A stretch of 64,000 nt of DNA from NCBI RefSeq assembly GCF_011440375.1, contig NZ_JAAOIR010000001.1, positions 1,426,001-1,490,000 on the forward strand. Direction: 5' to 3'. Under the pieces are notes generated by a model. That model had not been told where the DNA came from. It worked only from the letters and a program-made list of their open reading frames with translations, and did no database searches. Shown here one piece after another: positions 15,145 through 27,495 of the stretch (positions within the stretch are counted from its first letter, which is position 1; each line of letters opens with the position of its first letter). The position numbers and the translations under genes were made by a program. This DNA comes from Halorubellus sp. JP-L1. Its GTDB lineage: Archaea; Halobacteriota; Halobacteria; Halobacteriales; Natrialbaceae.

Positions 15145-16143
15145 ATGTCCCTCGCTCGGTTCCTGGCGAAGCGACTCCTCCAGGGCGCGTTCGTCGTCTG
15201 GGGCGTCGTGACCATCGTCTTCGGGCTGCGCGTCATCGCACCGGGCGATCCGGCGAACGTCCTGTTGCCACCGGACGTCGATCCCGAGGTCCGCCGGCAG
15301 GTCGTCGCGGAACTCGGACTGGATCAGCCGCTGCACGTCCAGTACTGGAAGTTCATCACGGGCGTCCCGACCGGAGACCTGGGAACGTCGTTGACGACCG
15401 GTACCGAGGTCACTGCGCGCGTCGCCCGGAGCATCCCGGCGACGCTCGAGCTCGCGATCGCCGCGACGGTCGTCGCGGTCGTCATCGCCATCCCGCTCGG
15501 GGTCGTCAGTGCGACGAACAGGCACACCGCTCCCGACTACGGGGCGACGCTGTTCTCGCTCGCCGGCATCAGCACGCCGAACTTCTGGCTCGGCGTCATG
15601 CTCATCATCGTGCTCTCTGTCCAGTTGAACCTGTTCCCGACGAGCCAGCGCGCCATCGGTATCCCCGCCATCTTCGACCTCGTGGCGTCCATGCAGTTCG
15701 CGGCCGCCCTCGAGGGACTCAGGACGTGGCTGTGGTACATCACGCTCCCGGCGATCACGCTCGGGACGTACTTCACGGCGCTCATCACGCGACTGACGCG
15801 GAGCGGGATGCTCGACGAACTCGGGAAGACGTACGTCCGGGCGTCGCGAGCGAAGGGCCTCCCGGAGTCGCTCGTGCGTTACAGGCACGTCCTCCGGAAC
15901 ACCCTCATCCCGATCATCACCGTCGTCGGCCTCCAGCTCGGGACGCTCATCGGCGGTGCGGTCATCACTGAGTTCGTCTTCGACTGGCCGGGACTGGGGC
16001 AGGTCCTCATCAGTAGCATCAACTCGCGCGACTGGCCGATGGTGCAGGGGTCGCTCATCGTCATCTCCATCGGATTCGTCGTGGTGAACATCGTCGTCGA
16101 CACGCTGTACACGTACGTGAACCCGCGGGTGGGATTCGACTGA
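15145..16143 (+). CDS. dppB: ABC transporter permease, DppB/OppB type
   Basis: 332 residues with six predicted membrane helices. The N-terminus (RFLAKRLLQGAFVVWGVVTI, first helix) and an external region (LDQPLHVQYWKFITGVPTGD) are typical of DppB. The cytoplasmic EAA loop reads YVRASRAKGLPESLVRYRHV, the contact point for the ATPases. It forms the channel together with the next gene, which starts immediately after its stop codon. Confidence 0.93.
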   Translation: MSLARFLAKRLLQGAFVVWGVVTIVFGLRVIAPGDPANVLLPPDVDPEVRRQVVAELGLDQPLHVQYWKFITGVPTGDLGTSLTTGTEVTARVARSIPATLELAIAATVVAVVIAIPLGVVSATNRHTAPDYGATLFSLAGISTPNFWLGVMLIIVLSVQLNLFPTSQRAIGIPAIFDLVASMQFAAALEGLRTWLWYITLPAITLGTYFTALITRLTRSGMLDELGKTYVRASRAKGLPESLVRYRHVLRNTLIPIITVVGLQLGTLIGGAVITEFVFDWPGLGQVLISSINSRDWPMVQGSLIVISIGFVVVNIVVDTLYTYVNPRVGFD

Positions 16144-17274
16144 ATGATCTCCGAACTACTCTCGTGGCTGGCCGCCAGGTTCCCCCTGGGGAGCATCAAC
16201 CGTGGGCTGGTCTCGCCACGCACGCTCAGAAGCCTGCGGCGCGGATTGGATCGGAACGTCCTCGCGAAGATCGGCATCGTCGTCGTGGTCGTCGTGCTGC
16301 TCGTGGCGGTGTTCGCGCCACTGATCGCGCCGCACAAGCCGGGGACGCAGAACCTGGACAACGCTCGCTCGCCGCCGCTGGGCTTCACGAAGGCGACGAC
16401 CGAGGAGGTGCCGGTCCAGGACAACGGGAGCGTCGTCTTCGAGGACGGCGAGATCGTCACTGAGAACCAGACCGTGTACGAGAACGCGACGACGACGCAC
16501 CCGCTCGGGACCGACGGGAACGGTCGCGACATCCTCTCGCGACTCGTCTACGGCGCCCGGGTGTCGCTGCTCGTCGGCTTCCTCGGAACGGGCCTGGCGA
16601 TGCTCGTCGGCGTCAGCGTCGGCCTCGTCGCCGGCTACTACCGCGGGACGGTCGACGACGTCCTGATGCGGAGCGCGGACGTGATGCTCGCGTTCCCCTC
16701 GATCGTCCTCGCGATCGCGCTCATCGGCGTGCTCGGGGACGCGCTCGAGCGGTCCATCCCGGACCCGTTCGTCCAGAGCGGCCTGTCCGAGGCGTTCCGG
16801 TCTGCGGTCGGACTCCCGACGGGGATGCCCGAGAGCACCGTCGTTCCGGGGACGATCATCGTCGTCGTCGCACTCGTCAACTGGGTGTGGTTCGCGCGCG
16901 TCGCACGCGGCGAAGCCCTGAACCTGCGCGAGCAGTCGTACGTCAAGGCCGCGCGAGCACTCGGGGCGAACGACGGGACGATACTGCTCCGGCACGTCCT
17001 CCCGAACGCCATCACGCCCATCCTCGTCCTCGGCACGATCCAGATCGCCGCGATCATCCTGCTGGAGAGCGCGCTCTCCTTCCTCGGGTTCTCGTCGGCG
17101 AACGTCTCCTGGGGCTTCGACATCGCGCTCGGCCGCCAGTACCAGTCGACCGCGTGGTGGATCGCGGCGATGCCGGGACTGGCGATCGTCGTCACGGTCG
17201 TCGGCCTGAACCTCGTCGGTGACTGGCTCCGGGACGCCCTCGACCCCGGTATCGAGGGGGAGGGAGGGGTATGA
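16144..17274 (+). CDS. dppC: ABC transporter permease, DppC/OppC type
   Basis: 376 residues. After a cytoplasmic leader, the first helix lies at about 40-62 (VVVVVLLVAVFAPLIAPH). An external insert of about 45 residues (QNLDNARSPPLGF to YENATTTHPLG) contains Asn-X-Thr/Ser sites, then five more helices follow. The EAA loop is YVKAARALGANDGTILLRH. The conserved TDGNGRDILSRLVYGARVSL segment marks the DppC family. ATG follows directly on the dppB stop, so the two are translationally linked. It ends overlapping the ATPase gene by 4 bases. Confidence 0.93.
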   Translation: MISELLSWLAARFPLGSINRGLVSPRTLRSLRRGLDRNVLAKIGIVVVVVVLLVAVFAPLIAPHKPGTQNLDNARSPPLGFTKATTEEVPVQDNGSVVFEDGEIVTENQTVYENATTTHPLGTDGNGRDILSRLVYGARVSLLVGFLGTGLAMLVGVSVGLVAGYYRGTVDDVLMRSADVMLAFPSIVLAIALIGVLGDALERSIPDPFVQSGLSEAFRSAVGLPTGMPESTVVPGTIIVVVALVNWVWFARVARGEALNLREQSYVKAARALGANDGTILLRHVLPNAITPILVLGTIQIAAIILLESALSFLGFSSANVSWGFDIALGRQYQSTAWWIAAMPGLAIVVTVVGLNLVGDWLRDALDPGIEGEGGV

Positions 17275-18542
17275 CCCGCGAACCCGACCGCGAGACCGCT
17301 CGCGGGCAGGGCCGCGAACCCGCCCAGGAAGCCGGCCGGGAGCCTGCGCGCAAGGCCGACCGCCTCCGCGTCGAGGACCTCAGCACGCGGTTCTTCACCG
17401 AGGAGGGCCAGGTCAACGCCGTCGAGTCGGTGTCCTTCGACGTGCGCGAGGACGAGATTCTCGGCATCGTCGGCGAGTCCGGGTCGGGCAAGTCCGTGAC
17501 GGCGCTGTCGACCATCGACCTCGTCGACTCGCCGGGACGGATCACGGACGGCGAGGTGTGGTTCCGCGAGCCCGACCTCGCCGAGGAGTTCCGCGAGAAG
17601 ACGCCGGCGGCGGTCGACGGCGACTTCGTCGACCTCAGGCGACTCCCGAAAGGCGTCCGGCGGTCGCTCCGCGGCCCGAAGTTCAGCATGATCTTCCAGG
17701 ATCCGATGAGTAGCTTCAATCCGTCGCTGACCGTCGGCGAGCAGATCGCCGAGGCCGTCGAGGTGCAGCGTCGGGCCTCGGCGAACCCGCGGAGCACGCG
17801 CTCGCGGACGCAGGGGTACGGGCTCGGGAACCTCATCGTCGACACGCTCGTCCCGGGACGCGAGTACACGAGTCCCGAGAGCAAGGCGCGCGCAATCGAA
17901 CTGCTCGAGCAGGTCGGCATCCCCGACCCCGTCGAGCGCGCCGACGAGTACCCCCATCAGTTCTCGGGCGGGATGCTCCAGCGCGCGATGGTCGCGCAGG
18001 CGCTCGCCGGCGAACCCGACGTGCTGTTCGCCGACGAGCCCACGACGGCGCTGGACGTCACCATCCAGGCCCAGATACTGGATCTGCTCCGGGACATCCA
18101 GCAGGATCGAGGGATGAGCGTCGTACTCATCACGCACGACCTCGGCGTCATCGCTCGCATGTGCGACCGCGTCGCCGTGATGTACGCCGGCGAGGTCGTC
18201 GAACGCGGCTCGCTCGAGGACGTCTTCGAGGCCCCAACGCATCCGTACACGCAGGGGTTGCTCGGGTCGATCCCGGACGTGGAGGACCCGGCACCGCGAC
18301 TCCAGCCGATCGAGGGGAACGTCCCGAACCTCAACGCCGAGGAGATGGGCGACCGCTGCTACTTCGCCGACCGCTGTCCGAAGGCGATGGAGGCCTGCCT
18401 CGAGCACCCCGCGGAACGACCCGTCGACGGCGACCCCGACCACACCGCTCGCTGCGTGCTCGCCGACGGCGAGTACGACCCCGCGACCGCGCTCGACGAC
18501 GACCACTTCGAGGAAGCGGAGGAGGTGCAAGCCGATGACTGA
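17271..18542 (+). CDS. dppD: ABC transporter ATP-binding protein, DppD/OppD type
   Basis: 423 residues. Walker [10 protein letters not shown]-loop [13 protein letters not shown], signature [14 protein letters not shown], Walker [12 protein letters not shown] and H-loop ITHDLG are all intact. The first 30 residues are a charged, low-complexity extension. The C-terminal oligopeptide-type domain keeps a cysteine set ([15 protein letters not shown]) like that of other OppD/DppD proteins. It includes an insertion of about 35 residues between Q-loop and signature (about 165-205). It energises uptake as a heterodimer with the next ATPase and overlaps it by 8 bases. Confidence 0.93.
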   Translation: MTREPDRETARGQGREPAQEAGREPARKADRLRVEDLSTRFFTEEGQVNAVESVSFDVREDEILGIVGESGSGKSVTALSTIDLVDSPGRITDGEVWFREPDLAEEFREKTPAAVDGDFVDLRRLPKGVRRSLRGPKFSMIFQDPMSSFNPSLTVGEQIAEAVEVQRRASANPRSTRSRTQGYGLGNLIVDTLVPGREYTSPESKARAIELLEQVGIPDPVERADEYPHQFSGGMLQRAMVAQALAGEPDVLFADEPTTALDVTIQAQILDLLRDIQQDRGMSVVLITHDLGVIARMCDRVAVMYAGEVVERGSLEDVFEAPTHPYTQGLLGSIPDVEDPAPRLQPIEGNVPNLNAEEMGDRCYFADRCPKAMEACLEHPAERPVDGDPDHTARCVLADGEYDPATALDDDHFEEAEEVQADD

Positions 18543-19608
18543 CCGACCACTCGTGGCGGTCGAGGACCTGGAGAAGCACTACTACGAGAACGACACCCTG
18601 ATCGACCGCGTGCTCGGGCGGGAACCGACCGCGGTGCGGGCGGTCGACGGCGTGAGCTTCGACGTGGAGCGCGGCGAGACGCTCGGGCTCGTCGGCGAAT
18701 CCGGCTGCGGGAAGTCGACGACGAGCGAGACGCTCCTCGGGCTCCGGGAGGCGACCGGTGGCTCAGTTCGCTTCGACGGCGACGACGTCTTCGAGATGAC
18801 TACGGACGAACGCAAGGCGTTCCGGCAGCAGGCCCAGATCGTCTTTCAGGACCCGTTCTCGAGCCTCGACCCGCGGATGACCGTCGGCGAGATCGTCACC
18901 GAGGGCCTCAGAATTCACGGACTCGCCGGGAGCGCTGAGCGCGAGTCGCGTGCGAGGGAGTTGCTCGAGCGCGTCGGACTGTCCGCGCGACAGGTCGACC
19001 GCTACCCCCACGAGTTCTCCGGCGGGCAGCGCCAGCGCGTCGGGATCGCTCGCGCGCTCGCGCTCGACCCCGAGTTCGTCGTCCTCGACGAACCGGTGTC
19101 GGCGCTGGACGTGAGCGTGCAGGCACAGGTGCTGAACCTCCTCGAGGACCTCCAGGACGAGTTCGGCCTCACGTACCTGTTCGTCGCACACGACCTGAGC
19201 GTCGTCCGGCACATCTCCGACCGCGTCGCCGTGATGTACCTCGGGAAGATAGTCGAGACCGGGCCGGTCGACGAGATCTTCGAAGACCCCCAGCACCCCT
19301 ACACGCAGGCGCTCCTGGACAGCGTCCCCAGAGCGTCGGTCGAAGAGTACGGTCGCCGCGGCGGTCGACTGGAGGGCGACGTCCCCTCGCCGCGGAACCC
19401 GCCGACCGGCTGTCGGTTCCACACGCGCTGCCCGCACGCCAGGGAGGCCTGCAAGCGCGAGCTCCCGCCGGACTACGACGTCGGCGCCGACCACGAGGCG
19501 GCGTGCTTCCGCGCGGACGCGACCCACGAGTACTGGGACAGCGACCCGCTCGAGCACGCCGGCGACGCGGAGGACTCGATGGGCGGCGGCGTCGCGGACG
19601 ACGACTGA
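18535..19608 (+). CDS. dppF: ABC transporter ATP-binding protein, DppF/OppF type
   Basis: 357 residues. Walker [11 protein letters not shown]-loop [13 protein letters not shown], signature [16 protein letters not shown], Walker [13 protein letters not shown] and H-loop VAHDLS are intact. The C-terminal Cys set ([15 protein letters not shown]) matches the OppF family. It is the last gene of the importer operon and ends in a short acidic tail. It is convergent with the acetyltransferase at 19654, with only 45 bases between them, so termination must occur there. Confidence 0.93.
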   Translation: MTDRPLVAVEDLEKHYYENDTLIDRVLGREPTAVRAVDGVSFDVERGETLGLVGESGCGKSTTSETLLGLREATGGSVRFDGDDVFEMTTDERKAFRQQAQIVFQDPFSSLDPRMTVGEIVTEGLRIHGLAGSAERESRARELLERVGLSARQVDRYPHEFSGGQRQRVGIARALALDPEFVVLDEPVSALDVSVQAQVLNLLEDLQDEFGLTYLFVAHDLSVVRHISDRVAVMYLGKIVETGPVDEIFEDPQHPYTQALLDSVPRASVEEYGRRGGRLEGDVPSPRNPPTGCRFHTRCPHAREACKRELPPDYDVGADHEAACFRADATHEYWDSDPLEHAGDAEDSMGGGVADDD

Positions 19609-19653
19609 CCGCGCCGCAACGACCGCGGCTCGCGGTCCCGGTCGCTTCGACGC

Positions 19654-22043
<2,390 letters not shown>

Positions 22044-22044
<1 letters not shown>

Positions 22045-22961
22045 TGGTGGACGTCGACTCCTTCATCGACGAGAAGATCGAGGAGATCGCCGACGAAGTC
22101 GGCGACGCGAACGCCGTCATCGCCCTATCGGGTGGCGTGGACTCCTCGACCGCGGCCGCGCTCGCGTACGAGGCGATCGGCGACCAGCTCACGCCCGTCT
22201 ACGTCGACACCGGGTTGATGCGCGAGGGCGAGACCGACCAAATACGCGAGGTCTTCGACTACATGGACTCGCTCCGCATCGTCGACGCGAAGGAGCGGTT
22301 CCTCGACGAGCTTGCCGGCGTCACCGATCCCGAGGCGAAGCGGCACGTCATCGGCGAGCAGTTCATCCGCGAGTTCGAGACGGTCGCGACCGAGGTGGAC
22401 GCGGACTACCTCGTCCAGGGCACCATCTACCCGGACCGCATCGAGAGCGAGGGCACCATCAAGTCCCACCACAACGTCGGCGGGCTCCCCGACGTCGTGG
22501 ACTTCGAGGGCATCGTCGAACCGATGCGGGACCTCTACAAGGACGAGGTGCGGGAGGTCGCGCGCGAACTCGACCTCGAGGAGATCATCGCCGAACGCAT
22601 GCCGTTCCCCGGCCCCGGACTCGCCGTCCGCATCATCGGCGAAGTGACCGAGGAGAAGCTCGACGTCGCCCGCATGGCGAACCACGTCGTCGAGGACGAG
22701 CTCGAGGAGTACGAGCCCTGGCAGGCGCTCGCTGCGGTGATCGGGAAGGCCACGGGCGTGAAGGGCGACAACCGCGTGCACGGCTGGGTCGTCAGCGTAC
22801 GCTCCGTCGAATCGAGGGATGGAATGACCGCTCGCGCTCAGGAGATCGACTGGGAGACCCTCCAGCGCATCCAGTCCCGCATCACGGGCGGCCACGACAA
22901 CGTCGCGCGCGTCGTCTACGACGTCACGCACAAGCCGCCTGCGACCATCGAGTACGAGTAG
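22044..22961 (+). CDS. guaAb: GMP synthase, ATP-pyrophosphatase subunit B
   Basis: 305 residues. It converts XMP to GMP using ammonia delivered by a separate glutaminase subunit; archaea split GuaA into two proteins, and no glutaminase subunit is seen in this window. Motifs are the PP-loop [14 protein letters not shown] (about 29-42), [24 protein letters not shown], and the C-terminal dimerisation domain [15 protein letters not shown] with [10 protein letters not shown] at the end. Its ATG overlaps the pyrG stop, so the two nucleotide-synthesis genes are coupled. Confidence 0.96.
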
Positions 22962-23081
22962 CGCCGTCGACGCCGCTCGCCGCCTCGACGCTCGTCGCTT
23001 GCCACGTCGTGTCACGTGAGGCGGCGGCAGGGGCGCGTCGACAGGAAAGGCACAAACCGGTACGGCCCCAACGTGGTCGCA

Positions 23082-23402
23082 ATGAAGGCGATTTTCGCGG
23101 GCGTCGACGAACACGAGCTAGTTGGCGAACTGGAGGCCGTCGGGTACGAGGTGAGCGTGGTCGCCGACGTCGCGAACCGGCCCGCGCTCGAGGAGGCAGG
23201 CGTCCACGACGCGGACCTGTTCGTCCTCACGGACGTCGGCCAGGCGACGTCGATCCCGGTCGCGAAAGACCTGAACGAGGACGTGCGCGTCGTCTGCTAC
23301 ACGGACGACTCGCTCCCGGAGTTCGTCAGCGGCCAGGAGGTACTCTCCGTCGACCCCGCGCTGCTGGACTCCGCGACCGTCGCCGAGGAACTCGCGGCCT
23401 GA
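23082..23402 (+). CDS. small Rossmann-like protein, DUF7126-like
   Basis: 106 residues. The strand-helix pattern (MKAIFAGVDEHELVGELEA, ADLFVLTDVGQATSIPVA, DVRVVCYTDD) resembles a short nucleotide-binding half-domain like TrkA-N, but lacks a clear Gly-rich loop. Conserved in haloarchaea next to pyrG/guaAb. I remember the family as DUF7126; some entries carry a CTP-synthetase label that the sequence does not support. It lies 120 bases after guaAb on the same strand. Function unknown. Confidence 0.7.
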   Translation: MKAIFAGVDEHELVGELEAVGYEVSVVADVANRPALEEAGVHDADLFVLTDVGQATSIPVAKDLNEDVRVVCYTDDSLPEFVSGQEVLSVDPALLDSATVAEELAA

Positions 23403-23508
23403 CGGCTACGCGACCGCAGTGGCTCTCTGGGGCGGCATCGCGTCGCAGTCGCACGTATCGAGTCTCGAAACGCGCGCCGAGTCGGCTCTCGAGCGCGAAC
23501 GCGGCTTG

Positions 23509-24249
23509 ATGACCGAGTGCGCCCAGGTTACGGGCATGCTCGGGAGCGTCACCAGCCGCGTCGGGTCGGCGACCGACGACGGCGACACCGACCGCGTCGA
23601 CCAGCCCGGTACCGTCCAGTCAGTCTACAACCGCTTCCTGCGACCGCACTTGCCGTACAAGCTCAGCACGCACAACGGCGTCACGGCGCGCGGCGCGAAG
23701 CTGTTCGACTTCACGGACCGGTTCCCGGAGTACGAGGCCGCGATCATCGACTCGCTCCGCGAGCGCGTCCGGACCGGCGACGACGTCGTCGTCGTCGGCG
23801 GCGGGTTCGGCGTGTCCTCCGTCGTCGCCGCGAACCACGTCGGCGAGACGGGGTCGGTGACGACCTACGAGGGCGGCGCGGACCAGTACGGCCTCGTCCG
23901 CGAGGCCCTGGAGTTGAACGGCGTGACCGACCGCGTCGACGTGGAGCACGCCATCGTCGGGTCGGCGGTGTCGCTGTACACGCCGCCGGGGGACGCGCGC
24001 GTCGTCGACGCCACCGAACTCCCGGCGTGCGACGTCCTCGAGATGGACTGCGAGGGTGCGGAACTGGACGTCCTCCGGAACCTCGAGATCGAGCCGCGCG
24101 TCGTCGTCGTCGAGACCCACGCGAACTTCGGGTCGCCGGAGGGCGACGTCCGCGAAGAACTGGATCGCCTCGGCTACGAGGTCGTCGACCGCGAGGCGGA
24201 GATCGCAGAGGACGGGATCTTCGTGCTGACGGCGGTCCGCGACGAGTAG
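23509..24249 (+). CDS. FkbM-family SAM-dependent methyltransferase
   Basis: 246 residues from ATG 23509; the open frame extends 30 codons upstream, and ATG 23536 is also possible. The SAM site is DDVVVVGGGFGVSSVVAANH (motif I) with TYEGGADQYGLV (acidic residue after strand 2). LEMDCEGAELDVLRNL is the diagnostic D-x-E-G-x-E of the FkbM family, and VVVETHANFG follows. The family O-methylates sugars, lipids or small molecules. There is no signal peptide. No glycosylation genes adjoin it, so the acceptor is unknown. Confidence 0.82.
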   Translation: MTECAQVTGMLGSVTSRVGSATDDGDTDRVDQPGTVQSVYNRFLRPHLPYKLSTHNGVTARGAKLFDFTDRFPEYEAAIIDSLRERVRTGDDVVVVGGGFGVSSVVAANHVGETGSVTTYEGGADQYGLVREALELNGVTDRVDVEHAIVGSAVSLYTPPGDARVVDATELPACDVLEMDCEGAELDVLRNLEIEPRVVVVETHANFGSPEGDVREELDRLGYEVVDREAEIAEDGIFVLTAVRDE

Positions 24250-24268
24250 GCCGCGACCCCGAGGCAGT

Positions 24269-25240
24269 TCACCGCTCGACGACGGTGCCGCCGGCGCCGA
24301 CGGCGACCGCGGATTCGTCGCCGAGTCGCACGACCGCCTTCAGGTTCTCGCCGGTCGGCGTCGCGTCCTGGCGCCACTCGCTGTTCTCGCGGTCGTAGAC
24401 CCGACCGCCGCCGCCGACGACGTACCCGGCGTCGTTGCCCGCGACTTCGACGTCGCGCAGGCCGGCGTCGCCGGTGTCGCTCCGCACCCACTCCGAGCCG
24501 TCCCAGTGGTAGACGGTCCCGCCGCCGCCGCTCACCCAGACGTCGTCGAAGTCGTCCGAGTCGACGCCGTAGAAGTCGTGGTTCGCGTCCGCGACGCCGA
24601 GGCGATCCCACGTCGCGCCGTCGCGCGTGTAGAGGACGGTCTGGTTCCCGTCGACGACGTGCCCGCTCGTGTCGTCGTGGAAGTCGACGGCGTTGATCGC
24701 GGACCCGCTCGCGGGCGTGGCGTACTCCCAGGTCTGGGGCTCGCCGTTCTCGAAGCTATAGTACAGCTTCCCGCTGTCGCCGGCGACGTACACGTTCGCC
24801 TCGCCCGCAGCACCGGTGACGGAGACGTCGTTGAAGTTGTTCGTGACGTCCATCGGCGCGGAGCGATCGCGGAGGGTTCCGGTCTCGACGTCGAGTTCGC
24901 CGATGGCGCCGGACGCGCCGACGAACCACAACCGGTCGCCGTCGTCGGTCACGTCCGCGCCGTACAGCGAGTTCCCGTTCCCGGTGGGGCCACCGTCGAG
25001 CACCGTCACGTACCCCTTCGGCGTGCGCTCGAGGACGACCCCGCCCGCACCGACGGCGTACACGCCGGCGGCCGTCTCCTCGACGTCGTAGAGCGCGTTC
25101 CCGGTCGGGGACTCCCGCATCGTCCAACCGGAATCGTCCGCGACCGAAGCGACGACGGCGCCGCTGCCGGCGAGCGTCGTGGCCGCGGCCGCGCCGAGCG
25201 CCTTCAGAGCGGTGCGTCGCGAAGTGGAGGGATTCGTCAT
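24269..25240 (-). CDS. Tat-exported beta-propeller-like protein
   Basis: 323 residues. A twin-arginine signal (STSRRTALKALGAAAAT) ends near residue 30 without a lipobox Cys. The rest consists of about six repeats of roughly 45 residues, each with a Tyr/Val-Asp start and a GxGGxVxxR/W ending (VYAVGAGGVVLER, VWVSGGGGTVYHWDG, YVVGGGGRVYDRE, AVGAGGTVVER). That is the pattern of YCF48/sialidase-like propellers, which mediate protein binding or assembly. It would fold in the cytoplasm and be secreted. Partner unknown. A TATA-like element (attaaatc, about 25277) lies upstream. Confidence 0.8.
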   Translation of the reverse strand: MTNPSTSRRTALKALGAAAATTLAGSGAVVASVADDSGWTMRESPTGNALYDVEETAAGVYAVGAGGVVLERTPKGYVTVLDGGPTGNGNSLYGADVTDDGDRLWFVGASGAIGELDVETGTLRDRSAPMDVTNNFNDVSVTGAAGEANVYVAGDSGKLYYSFENGEPQTWEYATPASGSAINAVDFHDDTSGHVVDGNQTVLYTRDGATWDRLGVADANHDFYGVDSDDFDDVWVSGGGGTVYHWDGSEWVRSDTGDAGLRDVEVAGNDAGYVVGGGGRVYDRENSEWRQDATPTGENLKAVVRLGDESAVAVGAGGTVVER

Positions 25241-25622
25241 TCGAGTTCACCCGGTCGACCGTGAGGGATCGGGGACGGATTAAATCTCGAGACGGGTGAC
25301 GTGAATTTACGACGTTTCGTTCGTTTAACGGTCGCCTCCCGTGACGGTTCAGACCGTTCACGGTCGTTCATCCCGGTAAAACGACGTGGAGGGTGTCGAT
25401 GATTCATGTAGCTCTCCCTCCTCGAAAAAACTGGAGGCGACGAGCCTCCCTCCCCTCCCTCCCGCGGTCGCTCCCCCGCGACCGCATCCGTCAGAGGCAC
25501 GCCGCCCCCGCTACGGGCACGCCCTCCGACTCACTCCCCCCTCATTTCTACACGACCGACTCCCACTCGTTCCACGCGACCGACGCCCTCTCTTTCGACG
25601 CCATCGGCGAGCCAGGAGCTCG
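25241..25622. other. gene-free 382-bp stretch with promoter and hairpin
   Basis: No credible gene. The left part holds an A/T-rich promoter (about 25275-25285) for the propeller gene. At 25464-25485 there is a perfect 8-bp stem (GCGGTCGC / GCGACCGC) around six bases, just after a C/T-rich tract (25449-25463), about 140 bases beyond the moaB-like stop. It could be that gene's terminator or a processing site. Confidence 0.55.
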
Positions 25623-26300
25623 TCAGTCGCTCGCGTCCACGTCCTCGTTCCCGTCCTCGGCGAGTCCGACGAGGTGTCCGACGACGGGCTCCAGGAGGTC
25701 CATCCCGGTCCGGACAGCCGACTCGCTCCCCGGGAGGCAGACGACGACTGTCCCGTCGGCCACACCCGCCAGCGCGCGCGAGACGATACCCATCGCGCCG
25801 ATCTCGGCGACCGACCGACGCCGGAACTCCTCGCCGAACCCCGGCAGTCGCTTCCCGAGCACGGGGTCGACCGCCTCCGGCGTCACGTCGTCGTCAGTCA
25901 CGCCCGTCCCGCCGGTCGTCACGATGACGTCCACGTCCCTGCGGTTAACGAGCCGCGCGACCGTCCCCTGGACGCCGTCGAACTCGTCGCGGATCAGCTC
26001 GCGCGTCACGACCGCGTGCCCGGCGTCCGTCAGAGCGTCCGCGATCAAGTCGCCGCTCGGGTCGTCGTCGAGCGACCGCGTCGACGACACCGTGACGACC
26101 GCCGCCCGAACGACGGCTGCGTCGCCAGCGTGATGCGCGTCGTCGCCCGCCTGCTGGCCGTCCTCGACCGGGCGACGCTCGTCGTCCCCACCGCCGCCGG
26201 CCGGGTGGTCGTGGCCGCGTTCGCTGTCGGGGACGCGCTCGGACGCGTGCTCGCCGTCGCCGCCCGCCTGACCGTGGTCGTGCCCGTCACCGTCCGTCAT
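25623..26300 (-). CDS. moaB: MoaB/Mog-type molybdenum cofactor protein with His/Asp-rich leader
   Basis: 225 residues from ATG 26300. Residues about 68-220 are a MoCF/MoaB domain: VVTVSSTRSLDDDPSG, VIVTTGGTGVTDDDVTPEAV (the GGTG substrate loop), and VCLPGSESAV. The family binds molybdopterin and adenylates it or supports metal insertion. The first about 65 residues are unlike other MoaB proteins: HDHGQAGG, RGHDHPAGGGGDD and DDAHHAG make a His/Asp/Gly-rich leader that might bind metal. No other moa or moe gene lies in the window. The start could be downstream if the leader is untranslated, but codon use continues through it. Confidence 0.8.
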   Translation of the reverse strand: MTDGDGHDHGQAGGDGEHASERVPDSERGHDHPAGGGGDDERRPVEDGQQAGDDAHHAGDAAVVRAAVVTVSSTRSLDDDPSGDLIADALTDAGHAVVTRELIRDEFDGVQGTVARLVNRRDVDVIVTTGGTGVTDDDVTPEAVDPVLGKRLPGFGEEFRRRSVAEIGAMGIVSRALAGVADGTVVVCLPGSESAVRTGMDLLEPVVGHLVGLAEDGNEDVDASD

Positions 26301-26445
26301 GTGGGTCGCATTCGGGGGCAGCGACGTAAGCCCACCGACGACCCATCCCGGGCGACGGCGACGACCCGATCGCCGTTGGTGACCGACCTCCCAGCGCGCG
26401 CTACCGGTCGGAACGTTCTTTGACCGACCGGGCGACGGCCCGAGC

Positions 26446-27495
26446 ATGAAGGCGGTCCAGTTCGGCAAGCACGGCGGACGCGACGTCATCGAGTACGACG
26501 AGTTCCCCGACCCCGAGGTCGGCCCCGAGGACGTCCTCGTGGACGTGAAGGCAGGTGCACTCAACCACCTGGACGTGTGGACGCGCAAGGGATTGGGCGC
26601 GACGGGTCGACTCGACCTCGAGATGCCGCACGTCCCCGGGAGCGACATGGCGGGCGTCGTCGACGCGGTCGGCGACGACGTCACGCGCTTCGCGCCCGGC
26701 GACCGCGTCGCGCTGCTCTCGGGCGTCTCCTGCGGGACGTGCGAGTTCTGCCGGCGCGGCGAGCCGACGCTGTGCGTGGACTACCACGTCATCGGCGAGC
26801 ACGTCCAGGGCGTGCACGCCGAGCAGGCCGCGGTCCACGAGGACCAGCTCGCGCCCGTCCCCGAGGGCGTGGACTGGGCGACGGCGGCGGCGGCACCGCT
26901 CGTGTTCCAGACCGCGTGGCGGATGCTCCTGGAACGCGGCGAGCTGGAGTCCGGCGAGTCCGTGCTCGTCCTCGGCGCGTCCGGCGGCGTCGGGCACGCC
27001 GCGGTCCAGATCGCCGCGGACGCGGGCGCGACGGTGTACGCGACGGCGTCGACCGAGGAGAAGATGCAGCACGCGCGCGAGTGCGGCGCCGACTTCGTGG
27101 TGAACTACGAGGACGAGGACTTCGCGGACGCGATTCGCGAGCAGACCGGCGACCGCGGCGTCGACGTCGTCGTCGACCACGTCGGTGCGGCGACGTGGTA
27201 CAGCTCGCTGAAGAGCCTCGCGCGCGGCGGTCGCCTCCTGACGTGTGGCGCGACCACGGGGCCGCGACCGGAGACGCATATCGGCCGCATCTTCTGGAAT
27301 CAACTGGACGTTCGCGGGTCGACGATGGCGAGCCACGGCAGCGCCGAACGCGCGCTCGAGAAGGTCTGGGACGGCACGTTCGAGCCGCGAATCCGCGCGG
27401 AACTGCCGATGAGCGAGACCGCGCGAGCGCACGAACGCCTGGAGAACCGTGAGGGCTTTGGCAAGGTGGTCGTAATTCCAGATAGTGAGCGCTGA
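26446..27495 (+). CDS. zinc-binding MDR-family dehydrogenase
   Basis: 349 residues. The GroES-like N-domain keeps the structural zinc lobe CGTCEFCRRGEPTLC (about 92-106). The Rossmann domain has LVLGASGGVGHAAVQIAA (NAD(P) site) and later VVVDHVGAATW. The expected catalytic zinc Cys near residue 38 is Asn (GALNHLDVWTRKG), as in quinone reductases and enoyl reductases, so it may be a structural-zinc-only MDR enzyme rather than a true alcohol dehydrogenase. The next gene's GTG start overlaps its 3' end by 11 bases. Confidence 0.85.
   Translation: MKAVQFGKHGGRDVIEYDEFPDPEVGPEDVLVDVKAGALNHLDVWTRKGLGATGRLDLEMPHVPGSDMAGVVDAVGDDVTRFAPGDRVALLSGVSCGTCEFCRRGEPTLCVDYHVIGEHVQGVHAEQAAVHEDQLAPVPEGVDWATAAAAPLVFQTAWRMLLERGELESGESVLVLGASGGVGHAAVQIAADAGATVYATASTEEKMQHARECGADFVVNYEDEDFADAIREQTGDRGVDVVVDHVGAATWYSSLKSLARGGRLLTCGATTGPRPETHIGRIFWNQLDVRGSTMASHGSAERALEKVWDGTFEPRIRAELPMSETARAHERLENREGFGKVVVIPDSER

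Noticed and set aside
13498-15888. A 796-residue frame opposite the substrate-binding protein and permease
   Set aside because: Antisense of well-supported transporter genes; Arg/Asp/Val-rich with no fold.
25237-25500. 87-residue minus-strand frame upstream of the propeller gene
   Set aside because: It overlaps the promoter and the C/T-rich tract, is Arg/Pro-rich, and has no start signal.
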